Positions 18,024 to 27,125 of a stretch of 64,000 bases of DNA are shown here, piece by piece. The stretch is from positions 1 to 64,000 of the forward strand of contig JALHMH010000023.1 in NCBI GenBank assembly GCA_022844165.1, written 5' to 3'. Positions within the stretch are counted from its first letter, which is position 1. Each line of letters starts with the position of its first letter. The notes under the pieces were generated by a model. It saw only the letters and a program-made list of their open reading frames with translations. It was not told the origin of the DNA and made no database searches. The stretch comes from Lysobacterales bacterium. Lineage in GTDB: Bacteria; Pseudomonadota; Gammaproteobacteria; Xanthomonadales; SZUA-5. Position numbers and translations under genes: made by a program.

Positions 18024-20429
18024 ATGAGCGCCTTCGGCAGCGAATTCCTGCAGTCCCTGCGCGCTTTGCGGACACAGCCCGCCAGCACGCTTCTGATTGT
18101 TGCCGTTTTGACGCTTGGTCTCGCCGGCGTCATCTCAATGGTGACGGTGATTAAAGGTCTGGTGTGGAATCCGTTGCCGTTTCCTAATGCCGACCAGGTA
18201 CTCCACGTGGGTTGGCTGGAAGAGGGCAATCGGGATGGAGAGCCCGAGCCGCTGAATCGCGATGGTCTGGTGAAACTCCGAGCGCAAGTCGGCGACGCGG
18301 CACAGTTGGCATCGGCGGCGATCGCCACTATCAACGTGTCCGATGCGGTCAGTGTCGCCCGCTACGACGGCGCGTTCGTCACTCACAACTTGTTCTCGAT
18401 GTTTGGCATCGAACCGATGCTGGGACGCGGCTTGCGCCCGGAAGACGATGCGCCTGGCGCGCCGATCGTGCTGCTGATCAGCCATGCCGTGTGGCGCGAT
18501 CGATTCGGTGGTGCCAGCGATGTGCTGGGACGCGCCGTGCGCGTCAATGGCGAGCCAGCGACGATCATCGGCGTCATGCCGCCGGGTTTTGCGTTCCCAC
18601 GTCGCGAACAGGCCTGGGCCGCGCTGCGACCACAGGCGGGGCAAGAAGATTTTTACGGCCTCTTGTTTGCCCAACTGGCACCGGGAGAATCTGCTGGTGC
18701 GCTGCGATCGGCGATCGAGCGCTGGTTGGACGCCGAGCGGCTGGAAAACCCGGACGAGTATCGCAATGCCTATGCCGGTGTTTCTCCAGTGGGGCATTTG
18801 TACGCCGACAACACGACACGCGACATCCTCGGTGTGATGCTGGCGACGGTTTTCATGGTACTGCTGGTGGCATGCGCCAACGCCGCGAGCGTTACGCTGG
18901 CGCGCACCTTGGCGCGCAGCCGCGATCTGGCCGTGCGGCTGACGCTGGGCGCCAGTCGGTGGCGGGTTGCGGCGCACTTGTTGGCGCAGAGTCTCTGGAT
19001 GAACGGCCTTGCGTTAGTGCTGGCTTTGCCCTTAGCGGACTTTGCGCTGGATAGACTATTTGGTGGCTTCCAGGGAACCGACGAAGGTCCGCCGCCTTGG
19101 ATGAGTTTCGAATTCGATTCGCAGTTGGTGCTGTTTGCGGCCGGGGTCGCACTGTTATCGTCCATCGTCGTCGCATTGCTACCGGTGCTGCGCTTACGCG
19201 TCGACGCGCTCGGTGCCAGCCTTCGCGATGGTGGCCGTGCGGTAGCCGGTGGCAGCTCAACCCAACTGGCACGTTGGCTGGTCTCCGCACAACTGGCACT
19301 TGCCTGTGTGGTACTGATGATGACGCTGGCCACGGTTCGTGGTGTCGATTCCCTGGTCCGCACCGATCTTGGCGTCGATACCGAGCGTTTGCTGACCGCA
19401 CGCATAGGCCTCTTCCCGAGCGGCTATCCCGACGATGCGGCGGTCCTGAGTTACTTCGAATCGCTGGTGCAACGGCTGGAACGAGAACCGGGTGTCGAGT
19501 CGGCGACGGCGACGACGACGTTGCCGGGGCAGAATGCGCAAATCGAGTCGGCGATACCCGCGGGTTTCGACGTGGGCGATGACGGCGCTCCGGACATTCG
19601 TTACGGCGCCGTGGATCCCGGGTTCTTCAAGACCTTCAATGTGCGCCTACGCGCCGGTCGTGGCATTGAGGCACGCGACAACGCCGAAGGTGATGCGGTC
19701 ATGGTGATCGACCAGTCCTTTGCCGATCAGTACTTCGCTGGACAAGACCCAATCGGGCAAACGGTGCTTTGGAATTCCGATGGGGAACAGCCGCAAACCC
19801 GCACCGTGATCGGCGTCGTCGACACGCTCGTCCTGGATGACGTCAACGATGACGTCCTGCCTGGCGCTTTGTTGCCATTGGCGCAAATGCCCGTGCGCTT
19901 CGCCAGCGTCGCCTTGCGTACCAATGGAGATCCGATCGCGTTCAAGCGCCGTTTCACGGAGGTGCTCCGTGAGCATGATCCCGAGACGCCCGCCTATTGG
20001 CTACGCAGCTACGAAGAAGTGCTGAGAGTGGCGCTTGCTGGCGAACGTGTCGTGTCGTCAATGTTCACCGCGTTTGGCGTCGTGGCTCTGTTGCTTGCGG
20101 CTGTCGGCTTGTATGGACTCATTAGCGAGTTGGTAGCTCAGCGTACGCGCGAGATCGGTGTGCAACGCGCTTTAGGAGCTGGTGCCGCCAAGATTTTGTA
20201 TGTTCTGATGCGCAAGAGCCTGCCGCAGGTGCTGGTCGGCCTCGGGGTCGGCCTGGCGCTTGCTGTTCCGTCAGCGAACCTGTTGTCTGGCGTCTTGAAC
20301 ATACCACCCGATCACTATTCGATCCTGGTCCTGATCGCAATGCTGGTCGGCATTGCGACGCTGGCCATTCTGCTACCGGCGAGTCGCGCACTCAGCGTCG
20401 ACCCAACCGTTGCACTGCGCTCAGAGTAG
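18024..20429 (+). CDS. Duplicated FtsX/MacB-type ABC permease (permease 1)
   Basis: An 801-residue permease of the ADOP-like layout, in which two MacB-type halves are fused. The first half has one N-terminal span (about residues 22-42), a long periplasmic domain and three spans (about residues 270-400). The second half repeats this after about residue 430, ending in three spans with Gln-Arg-Thr-Arg-Glu-Ile-Gly-Val-Gln-Arg-Ala-Leu-Gly-Ala, the FtsX hallmark. It begins 1 base after ATPase 1. It should act in export or envelope signalling with the adaptor; the cargo is unknown. Confidence 0.82.
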   Translation: MSAFGSEFLQSLRALRTQPASTLLIVAVLTLGLAGVISMVTVIKGLVWNPLPFPNADQVLHVGWLEEGNRDGEPEPLNRDGLVKLRAQVGDAAQLASAAIATINVSDAVSVARYDGAFVTHNLFSMFGIEPMLGRGLRPEDDAPGAPIVLLISHAVWRDRFGGASDVLGRAVRVNGEPATIIGVMPPGFAFPRREQAWAALRPQAGQEDFYGLLFAQLAPGESAGALRSAIERWLDAERLENPDEYRNAYAGVSPVGHLYADNTTRDILGVMLATVFMVLLVACANAASVTLARTLARSRDLAVRLTLGASRWRVAAHLLAQSLWMNGLALVLALPLADFALDRLFGGFQGTDEGPPPWMSFEFDSQLVLFAAGVALLSSIVVALLPVLRLRVDALGASLRDGGRAVAGGSSTQLARWLVSAQLALACVVLMMTLATVRGVDSLVRTDLGVDTERLLTARIGLFPSGYPDDAAVLSYFESLVQRLEREPGVESATATTTLPGQNAQIESAIPAGFDVGDDGAPDIRYGAVDPGFFKTFNVRLRAGRGIEARDNAEGDAVMVIDQSFADQYFAGQDPIGQTVLWNSDGEQPQTRTVIGVVDTLVLDDVNDDVLPGALLPLAQMPVRFASVALRTNGDPIAFKRRFTEVLREHDPETPAYWLRSYEEVLRVALAGERVVSSMFTAFGVVALLLAAVGLYGLISELVAQRTREIGVQRALGAGAAKILYVLMRKSLPQVLVGLGVGLALAVPSANLLSGVLNIPPDHYSILVLIAMLVGIATLAILLPASRALSVDPTVALRSE

Positions 20430-20430
20430 A

Positions 20431-20480
20431 CGTTGTGGGTCGCGCAATCGCGCGATGCTGTGATCCGTTCCCAGTCGCCT
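20431..20480 (-). repeat. REP-like palindromic element, copy 2 (reverse)
   Basis: TCGCGC-AATC-GCGCGA (20440-20455) with flanking GGGAAC and CCCAC on the reverse strand matches the copies at 4371 and 20566. It starts directly behind the stop codon of permease 1. Confidence 0.6.
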
Positions 20481-20565
20481 CGGAAAAATTGAGAGACGAC
20501 ATTCGGTCGAAAGGTGATACGTGGACAAGAACGCGCTGGATCGCGAACCAATGGGGTTGAGCAAA

Positions 20566-20604
20566 TCGGAACAGCACACAGCGTCGCGCGATCGCGCGAC
20601 CTAC
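20566..20604 (+). repeat. REP-like palindromic element, copy 3
   Basis: GTCGCGCGATCGCGCGAC (20583-20600) is a perfect 18-bp palindrome, preceded by GGAAC and followed by CTAC. Together with the inverted copy at 20431 it forms a BIME-like pair within the exporter operon. It ends 4 bases before the GGAGG ribosome binding site of permease 2 and could therefore affect translation of that gene. Confidence 0.65.
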
Positions 20605-20615
20605 GGAGGCGTGTC

Positions 20616-22949
20616 GTGCTGAACCGATTACTCCGCGCCAAATCCTACTCGCTCACCTTGCTGGCCACATTGAGCGTCGGCCTCGCCTTGAGCATTGCCA
20701 TGTTCGCAATTGTCTGGGGCGTGGCCTTCGCGCCGCTGCCCTATCCGGACTCGCATGAGATCGTGTATCTGAATGCCGAACGGGCGCAAAGTCGGGCGCG
20801 TGGTGGATTGACACCGCGCGAGGCGCTGGTCGACCTGCCTGGCATCGCCGCCTTGGAAAACGTTGCCTACTACCAGTGGGGCGGCGTCGACTGGATCGAC
20901 AAGGGCGAGACAGTGGTGTTCACGATCAACACCGTGGCGCCAAACTTCTTCGACGTGCTTCAGGCGCCGGCGTTTCTCGGGCGCACGCTCACTCGAGACG
21001 ATGCCGGAACACAGCGCCTGGTGTTGAGCCATTCCACCTGGCAGCGCATCAGCGGCGATCCGGCGATTGTCGGTACGGTTTTGAACACTGGTTGGATCAG
21101 CGCCGAAGTCGTCGGCGTCATGCCGCCGAGCTTTGCGTATCCCGATAACGAAGTGGCGCTCTGGATCGTCGCTGACGAGTCGGGGCTACGTGATGATCCG
21201 GCGGTGTTCGACAATGCGCGTTTTTTGAATGCGATCGCACGGATCAACCCCGAATCCTCAATGGCAGCCGTCGATGCTCAACTTGCACAACTGCGTCCGC
21301 CCACGGGAGATGAATGGACGCTGCGCGCGCGAGTACTGCTCGACGCCGAGGTTGGTGCACGGCGACCGCTGTTGATGGCCTTGCTCGCGATCGCCCTGTT
21401 GGTGCTGATCGTGGGCTGCGCAAACGCGGCACACCTGGTGTTTGTGCGCGGACACGAGCGCGCAAGATCGTTGACCGTGATGCGAGCACTGGGTGCCAGC
21501 CCGGCGCGTACCGCTTTCGAGTTCTTTGCCGAGACCGCAAGCATTTCCGCCCTGGCACTGATCATCGCGCTGGTGCTTGCCCGGGTTGCGCTCAATTCGA
21601 TTGGCATCGCCGATTCGGGATTGCCACGGCTCGATAACATTGCCATCTCGCCGCTGGTGATCGCCTTTGCAGCAGGCTGCGCGATCGTTGCGATGTTGCT
21701 CGCGGGCTTATTGCCCGCGTGGCGCCTGCGCGCCGCGGAGAGACAGTCTCTGACCCGGCAGATCAATGCACCGTCGTTGGGGTGGGTCGAACGCGTTCTG
21801 CCTGGTGTGGCGATCGCGCTGTCCCTCGCGGCGGCGGCGACCGCCGGTGCGTTGAGCTTGAGCGCTGAGCGTATGGCCAGCCAACCGCAATTGGCAGACG
21901 TCAACAAGCTTCTTGCGCTGCAGCTCTGGCGCAACGGCAATGCGCCAGAAACCGACGAAGCGTTTTTTGCCGATGCACTGCGCTCGCTGCAAGCGACCCC
22001 TGGCGCCCAGCGCGTCGCGCTGATGTCTGGCGCGCCGTTTTCGCAGATCGGTTCGTTGAACCTGGATGTCCATACCAGCGAAACGCCCGATCGCAGTCAC
22101 AGCATTCAAACACGCTCCGTGGCGGGCCCGGTCATGGAGATGTTGGGTGGACGCATTGTTCGCGGCCGCGGCCTGTCGGCGGACGATGTCAAAGGCAGCG
22201 CACCCGTCGCTGTGATCAACGAGCGCGCCGTGTTCGAGCTCTTCGGCGACAACAACCCAATCGGCGAACGCCTGACGATTCCGCCCTATGGCAGCGGAGA
22301 ACCACGCAGTTTCGAAATTGTCGGCGTGATGGCCAACCTGACCAGCGATCGCGTCGACTTCAAGCGCCCCAGTGCGGAACTCTGGCTGTCGTTCGTGCAG
22401 TACCCGGTGCCATTCGGGGCGTTCCTGGTCGAGGCCCAAGCCGCGCCAATGGCGCTGGCAAAGGCTTCCGAGGCGGCCATCAAGAGCGCCGATCCGGGCC
22501 AGGCGATCTACGCCACATTTGCGCCGAAAGAACTGATCGCGCAACAACTTGCCCTGCCGAGGTTTTTTGCGCGTAACGCCAGCTTGTTTGCGCTGTTGGC
22601 CATGGGGCTGGCGGTGATCGGCATCTACGGCGTGCTGTCGGTGGATCTGGCACGCAGGCGGCGCGAACTGGCGCTGCGCGCGGCGCTCGGCGCCGGCGGG
22701 CGGGCGCTGATTGCGCAGGTTGCCAGGCAAGGTGCGCTGATTGGCGTCCCCGGCCTCGTGCTCGGCAGCGTATTGGCGGCGTTTGCGATCGATCAAATCC
22801 AGCGGACCCTGGTCGGTGTCGAGGGACATATTGGTCTGGTGATCGCTTCGGCTGCAGCAGCACTGCTCCTATTGTTGGGATCGATCAGCATCGTCTTGGG
22901 TCGCCGTGCTGCGAGCGTGGATCCGGCACTGGCGCTGCGCAGCGAATAG
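20616..22949 (+). CDS. Duplicated FtsX/MacB-type ABC permease (permease 2)
   Basis: A 777-residue permease with the same two-half layout as permease 1: N-terminal span at about residues 12-32, three spans near residues 240-370, and a C-terminal triple span with Leu-Ala-Arg-Arg-Arg-Arg-Glu-Leu-Ala-Leu-Arg-Ala-Ala-Leu-Gly-Ala. The start is GTG 20616, chosen because GGAGG sits 6 bases upstream; an ATG 102 bases earlier lacks a site and would prepend residues encoded by the palindromic repeat. Permease 3 follows after 14 bases. Confidence 0.8.
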   Translation: MLNRLLRAKSYSLTLLATLSVGLALSIAMFAIVWGVAFAPLPYPDSHEIVYLNAERAQSRARGGLTPREALVDLPGIAALENVAYYQWGGVDWIDKGETVVFTINTVAPNFFDVLQAPAFLGRTLTRDDAGTQRLVLSHSTWQRISGDPAIVGTVLNTGWISAEVVGVMPPSFAYPDNEVALWIVADESGLRDDPAVFDNARFLNAIARINPESSMAAVDAQLAQLRPPTGDEWTLRARVLLDAEVGARRPLLMALLAIALLVLIVGCANAAHLVFVRGHERARSLTVMRALGASPARTAFEFFAETASISALALIIALVLARVALNSIGIADSGLPRLDNIAISPLVIAFAAGCAIVAMLLAGLLPAWRLRAAERQSLTRQINAPSLGWVERVLPGVAIALSLAAAATAGALSLSAERMASQPQLADVNKLLALQLWRNGNAPETDEAFFADALRSLQATPGAQRVALMSGAPFSQIGSLNLDVHTSETPDRSHSIQTRSVAGPVMEMLGGRIVRGRGLSADDVKGSAPVAVINERAVFELFGDNNPIGERLTIPPYGSGEPRSFEIVGVMANLTSDRVDFKRPSAELWLSFVQYPVPFGAFLVEAQAAPMALAKASEAAIKSADPGQAIYATFAPKELIAQQLALPRFFARNASLFALLAMGLAVIGIYGVLSVDLARRRRELALRAALGAGGRALIAQVARQGALIGVPGLVLGSVLAAFAIDQIQRTLVGVEGHIGLVIASAAAALLLLLGSISIVLGRRAASVDPALALRSE

Positions 22950-22963
22950 TCGAGGAGTCGGAA

Positions 22964-25339
22964 ATGAATCGTCGTATCGGCCTTTACGCTGGCGCCATTT
23001 TGTCGCTGGGCCTGGCCATGGGGGCAGCGTTGGTTGTGCTGGCTGCGGTGGACGCGCTGATCTGGCGCCCGCTGCCGTATCCGGATCAGGATCGCATCGT
23101 GCGCATCGCGCGCGAGCAAGGGCCCGAACGAATCGGGCCGCCCGTGTCGGCGCCAGCATTTGCCGATCTGCGCGAACAGCAACAGTCGTTCGAGGCATTT
23201 GCTGCCGTCACATCGCAAAGCGTTATTGTGACCGGCGCAGAGCGTGCTGATCGTGTGCTCGGCGCGGTCGTCTCTGGCCAGTACTTCGATATTTTTGCGA
23301 TGCCGATGCAGAAAGGGCGCGCTATTTCAACCAGCGACGAAGACGCCCAAGCGCCCGCCGTAGCAGTCATTTCCCATGCCTACTGGCGCGACCATTACGC
23401 ATCGTCAGACGTCTTGGGCAAAAACATCGTCATCGAAGGCGTGGCGCACACGATTGTCGGTGTCGCCGCACAAAAGCTGCGCTTGCCGGACGATGCCGCC
23501 ATCGTGCGCCCGCTTAAGAACAACGACGACACGGCGCGCGGCAACAATTACCTGATGCTCATCGGCAAACTGAAGAAGGATCGCTCGATCGCCAGCGCCC
23601 AAGCGGAGTTCACCGCACTGGGCGCGAATCTGGCGCAGCGCTTTCCTGAGAACCATGCGCAGTTGAACTTCAGCATCAAAACACTCAAGGCGCTCGCGAC
23701 ACAACGCTGGGAGGGGCCCTTCAAGTTGCTCGCGGCCGCGATCCTGTTGCTTCTGCTGGTCGGCTCCGCCAGCTTTGTGAACCTGCTGCTCGCCGATCAC
23801 GCAGCGCGTCAACGCGAGTTCGCGACGCGTCTGGCGCTCGGCAGCAGTGCAGCGCGGATGGGTTTCGTGGCGCTCAGGGAGTCCCTGCTGCTGGTCGGCC
23901 TGGCGACGGGCACAGGGTTCGCGATCGGTGCGTTGGTGCTGCCGAACCTGCCGCAATGGCTGCTGGACGGTCGCGAGTTGCAGCTCTGGCCGATGCCGAT
24001 TTCCCTGGTGTCAGGGATCGCGCTATCGCTCGCAGTGATCACAGCGGCGATCGTCGGTCGCGCCACGTGGCGCGCGGTCGCGCATCAATCATTGGCTGGC
24101 GTCCATCGCGGCACCAGTCTGCACCGGCGGGCGCAGCACTTGAGACGTGCGTTGGTCGTGGTCCAAATCGCGCTCTCACTGGTGTTGTTATGCGGTGCCG
24201 GATTGATGACCGAGAGCATGCGTAGATTGCTCAGTGTCGACTTGGGATTTCACACCGATCAACTGGTCGCGATGCGCATCGTCCTGCCGGCGGAAACACT
24301 GCAACCGCCGCCCGCACCGGACGGCGTGTATCCCGGTGCCGGGCCTGCCGGGCAGCTGCTCCTCGATATCGAACGGCAACTGGCATCGCAACCAGATTTC
24401 GAAGCCGTTGGCATCGTTTCCCGAGCGCCTGTTGTCGATGGCGCCGGGGTCAACTCGGCGTTCAATATCGAAGGCGAACCACTCGCGCCCGATGGTGCCG
24501 AGCCACTGGTCGAGTTTCGCTTCGCGACGCCCGGATATTTCGATGCGATCGGTCAGACGCTCAGTGATGGCCAGCCGTTCTCGGCGCAAGCGCAACCCCT
24601 GGAACAGCGTCGTGTGTTAGTCAACAGCGTATTTGTCGAAAAACACCTGAGCAACCGTTCGGCCGTTGGGGCGGTGATACTCAACGGTTCATTGCGATTG
24701 CCCATCCAGGGGGTGGTCAAGAGCGTGCGCCAGAACAGTTTCGATGAACCGCCCAGGCCTGAACTGTTCGCCAACTACCTCGATTTTGCGGCCGACAGCA
24801 ACGCAACAATCATTGTCCGTTCGGCGCTGCCTTTGGCCGATCTGCTCGATCGAACGCGATCGGTCGTCGCGCGTATCCACCCGAACATCCCGGTGTACGA
24901 GATTCAGCATTTCAACGAGGCTGCCAGCAGTTGGACCCAACGCCGCGAGTTCTTGCGCACGTTGATGCAGTTTTTCTCCTTCGCCGCGTTGGCGATCGCA
25001 CTGGTGGGCTTGTATGCATTGTTCGCGCACGCCGTGGCGCAGCGTGCCGTCGAATTCGGTATTCGTCAGGCGCTCGGCGCCACACCCGCCACCGTGTTGT
25101 CGCGGGTACTCAAGGAAGGTCTGGTCTTGACGGCACTTGGCATGGTTGTCGGCCTGTCTCTTTCGCTGTTGTTGGCCCCCGTTTACGAAAGCCAGATCTA
25201 CGAGATTCGCGCCACGGATCCAGTGGTTCTCGGCGTCGCATCATTGCTGATGCTCATGGCTGCCAGTTTGAGCGTTTTTGTCCCGGCCTGGAGGGCGTAT
25301 CGCGTGCCAGCGCAGGTGGCGCTGCGCGGCGACGAGTGA
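22964..25339 (+). CDS. Duplicated FtsX/MacB-type ABC permease (permease 3)
   Basis: A 791-residue permease homologous in layout to permeases 1 and 2, with the first span at about residues 10-30 and the FtsX hallmark near the C-terminus (Gln-Arg-Ala-Val-Glu-Phe-Gly-Ile-Arg-Gln-Ala-Leu-Gly-Ala). GAGGAGTCGG supplies the ribosome binding site upstream of the ATG. Three such permeases in one operon could form alternative pairs with the two ATPases or one mixed complex; the sequence cannot decide. Confidence 0.82.
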   Translation: MNRRIGLYAGAILSLGLAMGAALVVLAAVDALIWRPLPYPDQDRIVRIAREQGPERIGPPVSAPAFADLREQQQSFEAFAAVTSQSVIVTGAERADRVLGAVVSGQYFDIFAMPMQKGRAISTSDEDAQAPAVAVISHAYWRDHYASSDVLGKNIVIEGVAHTIVGVAAQKLRLPDDAAIVRPLKNNDDTARGNNYLMLIGKLKKDRSIASAQAEFTALGANLAQRFPENHAQLNFSIKTLKALATQRWEGPFKLLAAAILLLLLVGSASFVNLLLADHAARQREFATRLALGSSAARMGFVALRESLLLVGLATGTGFAIGALVLPNLPQWLLDGRELQLWPMPISLVSGIALSLAVITAAIVGRATWRAVAHQSLAGVHRGTSLHRRAQHLRRALVVVQIALSLVLLCGAGLMTESMRRLLSVDLGFHTDQLVAMRIVLPAETLQPPPAPDGVYPGAGPAGQLLLDIERQLASQPDFEAVGIVSRAPVVDGAGVNSAFNIEGEPLAPDGAEPLVEFRFATPGYFDAIGQTLSDGQPFSAQAQPLEQRRVLVNSVFVEKHLSNRSAVGAVILNGSLRLPIQGVVKSVRQNSFDEPPRPELFANYLDFAADSNATIIVRSALPLADLLDRTRSVVARIHPNIPVYEIQHFNEAASSWTQRREFLRTLMQFFSFAALAIALVGLYALFAHAVAQRAVEFGIRQALGATPATVLSRVLKEGLVLTALGMVVGLSLSLLLAPVYESQIYEIRATDPVVLGVASLLMLMAASLSVFVPAWRAYRVPAQVALRGDE

Positions 25340-25370
25340 CGCGCGACTATCCACCGACCAGCCAGCGCGG

Positions 25371-25600
25371 CTTTGCCTCAGACCGTTGAACATGATTGGC
25401 TTCGCTCGACAAAAAGTACTTTCCGCATCCCGCCTTCGCATTTCTGGCCCGGCGGCCCGATTGTATGGCGCTTGGGCCGGCACACGCATTGCGGCGTGGC
25501 AACATCGGTCTGCGCCTCGTTAGCTCAAGGGGCTGCCAAAGCGATAGGCGCTCCGAAAGAAAATTGAATCAAATGGCAAGAACCAGCTCCATTGAGGACT
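25371..25600 (-). repeat. CTAG-type structured repeat, copy R3 (degenerate)
   Basis: On the reverse strand the order head, G-rich stem region, GGCCC..GGGCC, and GGTCTGAGGCAAAGCCGCGC tail follows the copies at 1813 and 40413. Many stems are broken by substitutions; the CCCC stem is lost and ends read CCAG and GACTC rather than CTAG. It fills the 264-base gap between permease 3 and ATPase 2. Its head, read on the plus strand, gives GAGGACTC just before the ATG of ATPase 2. Confidence 0.7.
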
Positions 25601-25603
25601 CAC

Positions 25604-26263
25604 ATGCTGCAAACTCAACATCTCGAAAAGTCCATCCCTGCAGGTCCGTCACGCCTGTGGCTGCTGCGCCAGGTCAACTTCAACGTCGGCGCGGGCGAGT
25701 TCGTGGCGATCACGGGTCCGTCGGGTGCCGGCAAGAGTACGCTGTTATCGATCCTGGGTTTGATGGACCACGACTTCCAGGGTGAGTACTTGCTCGACGG
25801 ACAACGCGTCTCTGCCTTGAATGGCAAATCGCGGCAGGCGCTGCAGCGCGACGCGATCGGCTTTATCTTCCAGCACTATCATTTGATCGACGACTTGACC
25901 GTTGCCGAAAATCTGGACCTGCCGCTGTCGTATCGCAACGTGCCAGCCAGCGAACGCAAGGCGCGCGTCGCCGATGCGCTCGATCGGTTCCGGATGGTAG
26001 GCAAGAAGGACCTCTACCCGCGCCAACTCTCAGGCGGCCAGCAGCAGTTGGTCGCTGTCGCGCGTGCAACCATCACCCGCCCGAAGGTGCTGCTGGCGGA
26101 CGAACCCACCGGTGCACTGCATTCGAGCCAGGGTGAGGAGATCATGAATGTGATCGGCGAACTGCATCGAGCCGGCAGCACCATCGTGATGGTCACGCAT
26201 AACGAAGTGAATGCTGCACGTGCTCAACGCCGCGTTTCGATGCGCGACGGTTGGCTGGAGTGA
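25604..26263 (+). CDS. ABC transporter ATP-binding protein, MacB-like (ATPase 2)
   Basis: A 219-residue ATPase with Walker A Gly-Pro-Ser-Gly-Ala-Gly-Lys-Ser-Thr (38-46), signature Leu-Ser-Gly-Gly-Gln-Gln-Gln (142-148) and Walker B Val-Leu-Leu-Ala-Asp-Glu (162-167). Two positions depart from ATPase 1: the residue after the signature is Leu149 instead of Arg, and the D-loop reads Ala-Leu-His-Ser with His173 in place of the usual Asp. It is separated from the operon by the R3 repeat, whose edge provides GAGG 7 bases before ATG 25604. It may be a second motor for permeases 2 and 3, or a weakened or regulatory subunit. Confidence 0.82.
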   Translation: MLQTQHLEKSIPAGPSRLWLLRQVNFNVGAGEFVAITGPSGAGKSTLLSILGLMDHDFQGEYLLDGQRVSALNGKSRQALQRDAIGFIFQHYHLIDDLTVAENLDLPLSYRNVPASERKARVADALDRFRMVGKKDLYPRQLSGGQQQLVAVARATITRPKVLLADEPTGALHSSQGEEIMNVIGELHRAGSTIVMVTHNEVNAARAQRRVSMRDGWLE

Positions 26264-26272
26264 CAAGTCTCG

Positions 26273-26950
26273 CTATGGGCGGTCTTTACTGGCGCGGTTG
26301 AGGCCGGTCAATCGCGCGATGAGAATCGCCACGAAGAGCACACCCACCACCTGCTGCAACATCGCCAGCGAGCGGGCCGCCGGGCTGACGGGCGTGATTT
26401 CGCCGTAACCGGTGCTGGTCAGCGTCGTCATCGAGTAATAGACCAGATCGGACCAACCGACGACACCGTCCGGATCGTTCGTCGGGTTGATAAAGATCGC
26501 TTGCGGATCGAGCAGCACGACAAGCGAATAGGCGCTGGCCCAGAGCAGCGCCAAGAAAATGTAGATGCACGCCAACGCATACAGCTCATCGGTGGTGACG
26601 ATCTCGTCGCGCAGCACGTAGCGCAGCAGGAGCAGCGCCGCAAAACCATGAAACAGCACTTGCGCACTCAACATCGCGCCAAGCACCCAGGTCCACTGCG
26701 GCCAGAGGATATGCGCCAGTTGCAGCGCGATGAGTGGCAAAAAAATCCACCAGCCGCTTCGATACCAAAGTGAATGAACGCGCAGCGTGCGCATAACGCT
26801 GAGCACGATGGCAATATCCAGAATCTGGCCCAGTGCGCGCACCGAACGCGAGGAATCGGCGAAGGTATACAACACCAGAGTCAGCGCCAGCACCGCCAAC
26901 AACGTCAGCGACGGCAAGCGCCACAACGGCAAGTTGCGCGGCAATCTCAT
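26273..26950 (-). CDS. Two-pore-helix type potassium channel (Ion_trans_2)
   Basis: A 225-residue inner-membrane protein. Several N-terminal spans (about residues 12-30, 40-55, 66-82, 88-110) precede a pore module: a span at about 124-148, the selectivity filter Thr-Gly-Tyr-Gly (180-183) in Thr-Ser-Thr-Gly-Tyr-Gly-Glu, and a final span at about 193-212. Only one filter is present, so a tetramer would form the pore. No RCK/TrkA-N regulatory domain follows. ATG 26950 is chosen because the open frame further upstream has no membrane or domain signal. It converges on ATPase 2 with a 9-base gap. The 175 bases upstream, before the TRAP genes, show nothing. Confidence 0.82.
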   Translation of the reverse strand: MRLPRNLPLWRLPSLTLLAVLALTLVLYTFADSSRSVRALGQILDIAIVLSVMRTLRVHSLWYRSGWWIFLPLIALQLAHILWPQWTWVLGAMLSAQVLFHGFAALLLLRYVLRDEIVTTDELYALACIYIFLALLWASAYSLVVLLDPQAIFINPTNDPDGVVGWSDLVYYSMTTLTSTGYGEITPVSPAARSLAMLQQVVGVLFVAILIARLTGLNRASKDRP

Positions 26951-27125
26951 GCTCGATCCCGTACGCGTTCGGTGTTGCCCACTTGCCACGGGCGCCGCAC
27001 CGATGCGCGCACCGCCCCGCGAGTTCTCCCGAGTACAGGTTTCCTGGTTCGCATGGAATTGGGTCCGGCGCTCATTGCGATGAACCACACCGATGCCTGC
27101 GGGCAAGGGGAGTGGAGACGCAAAT

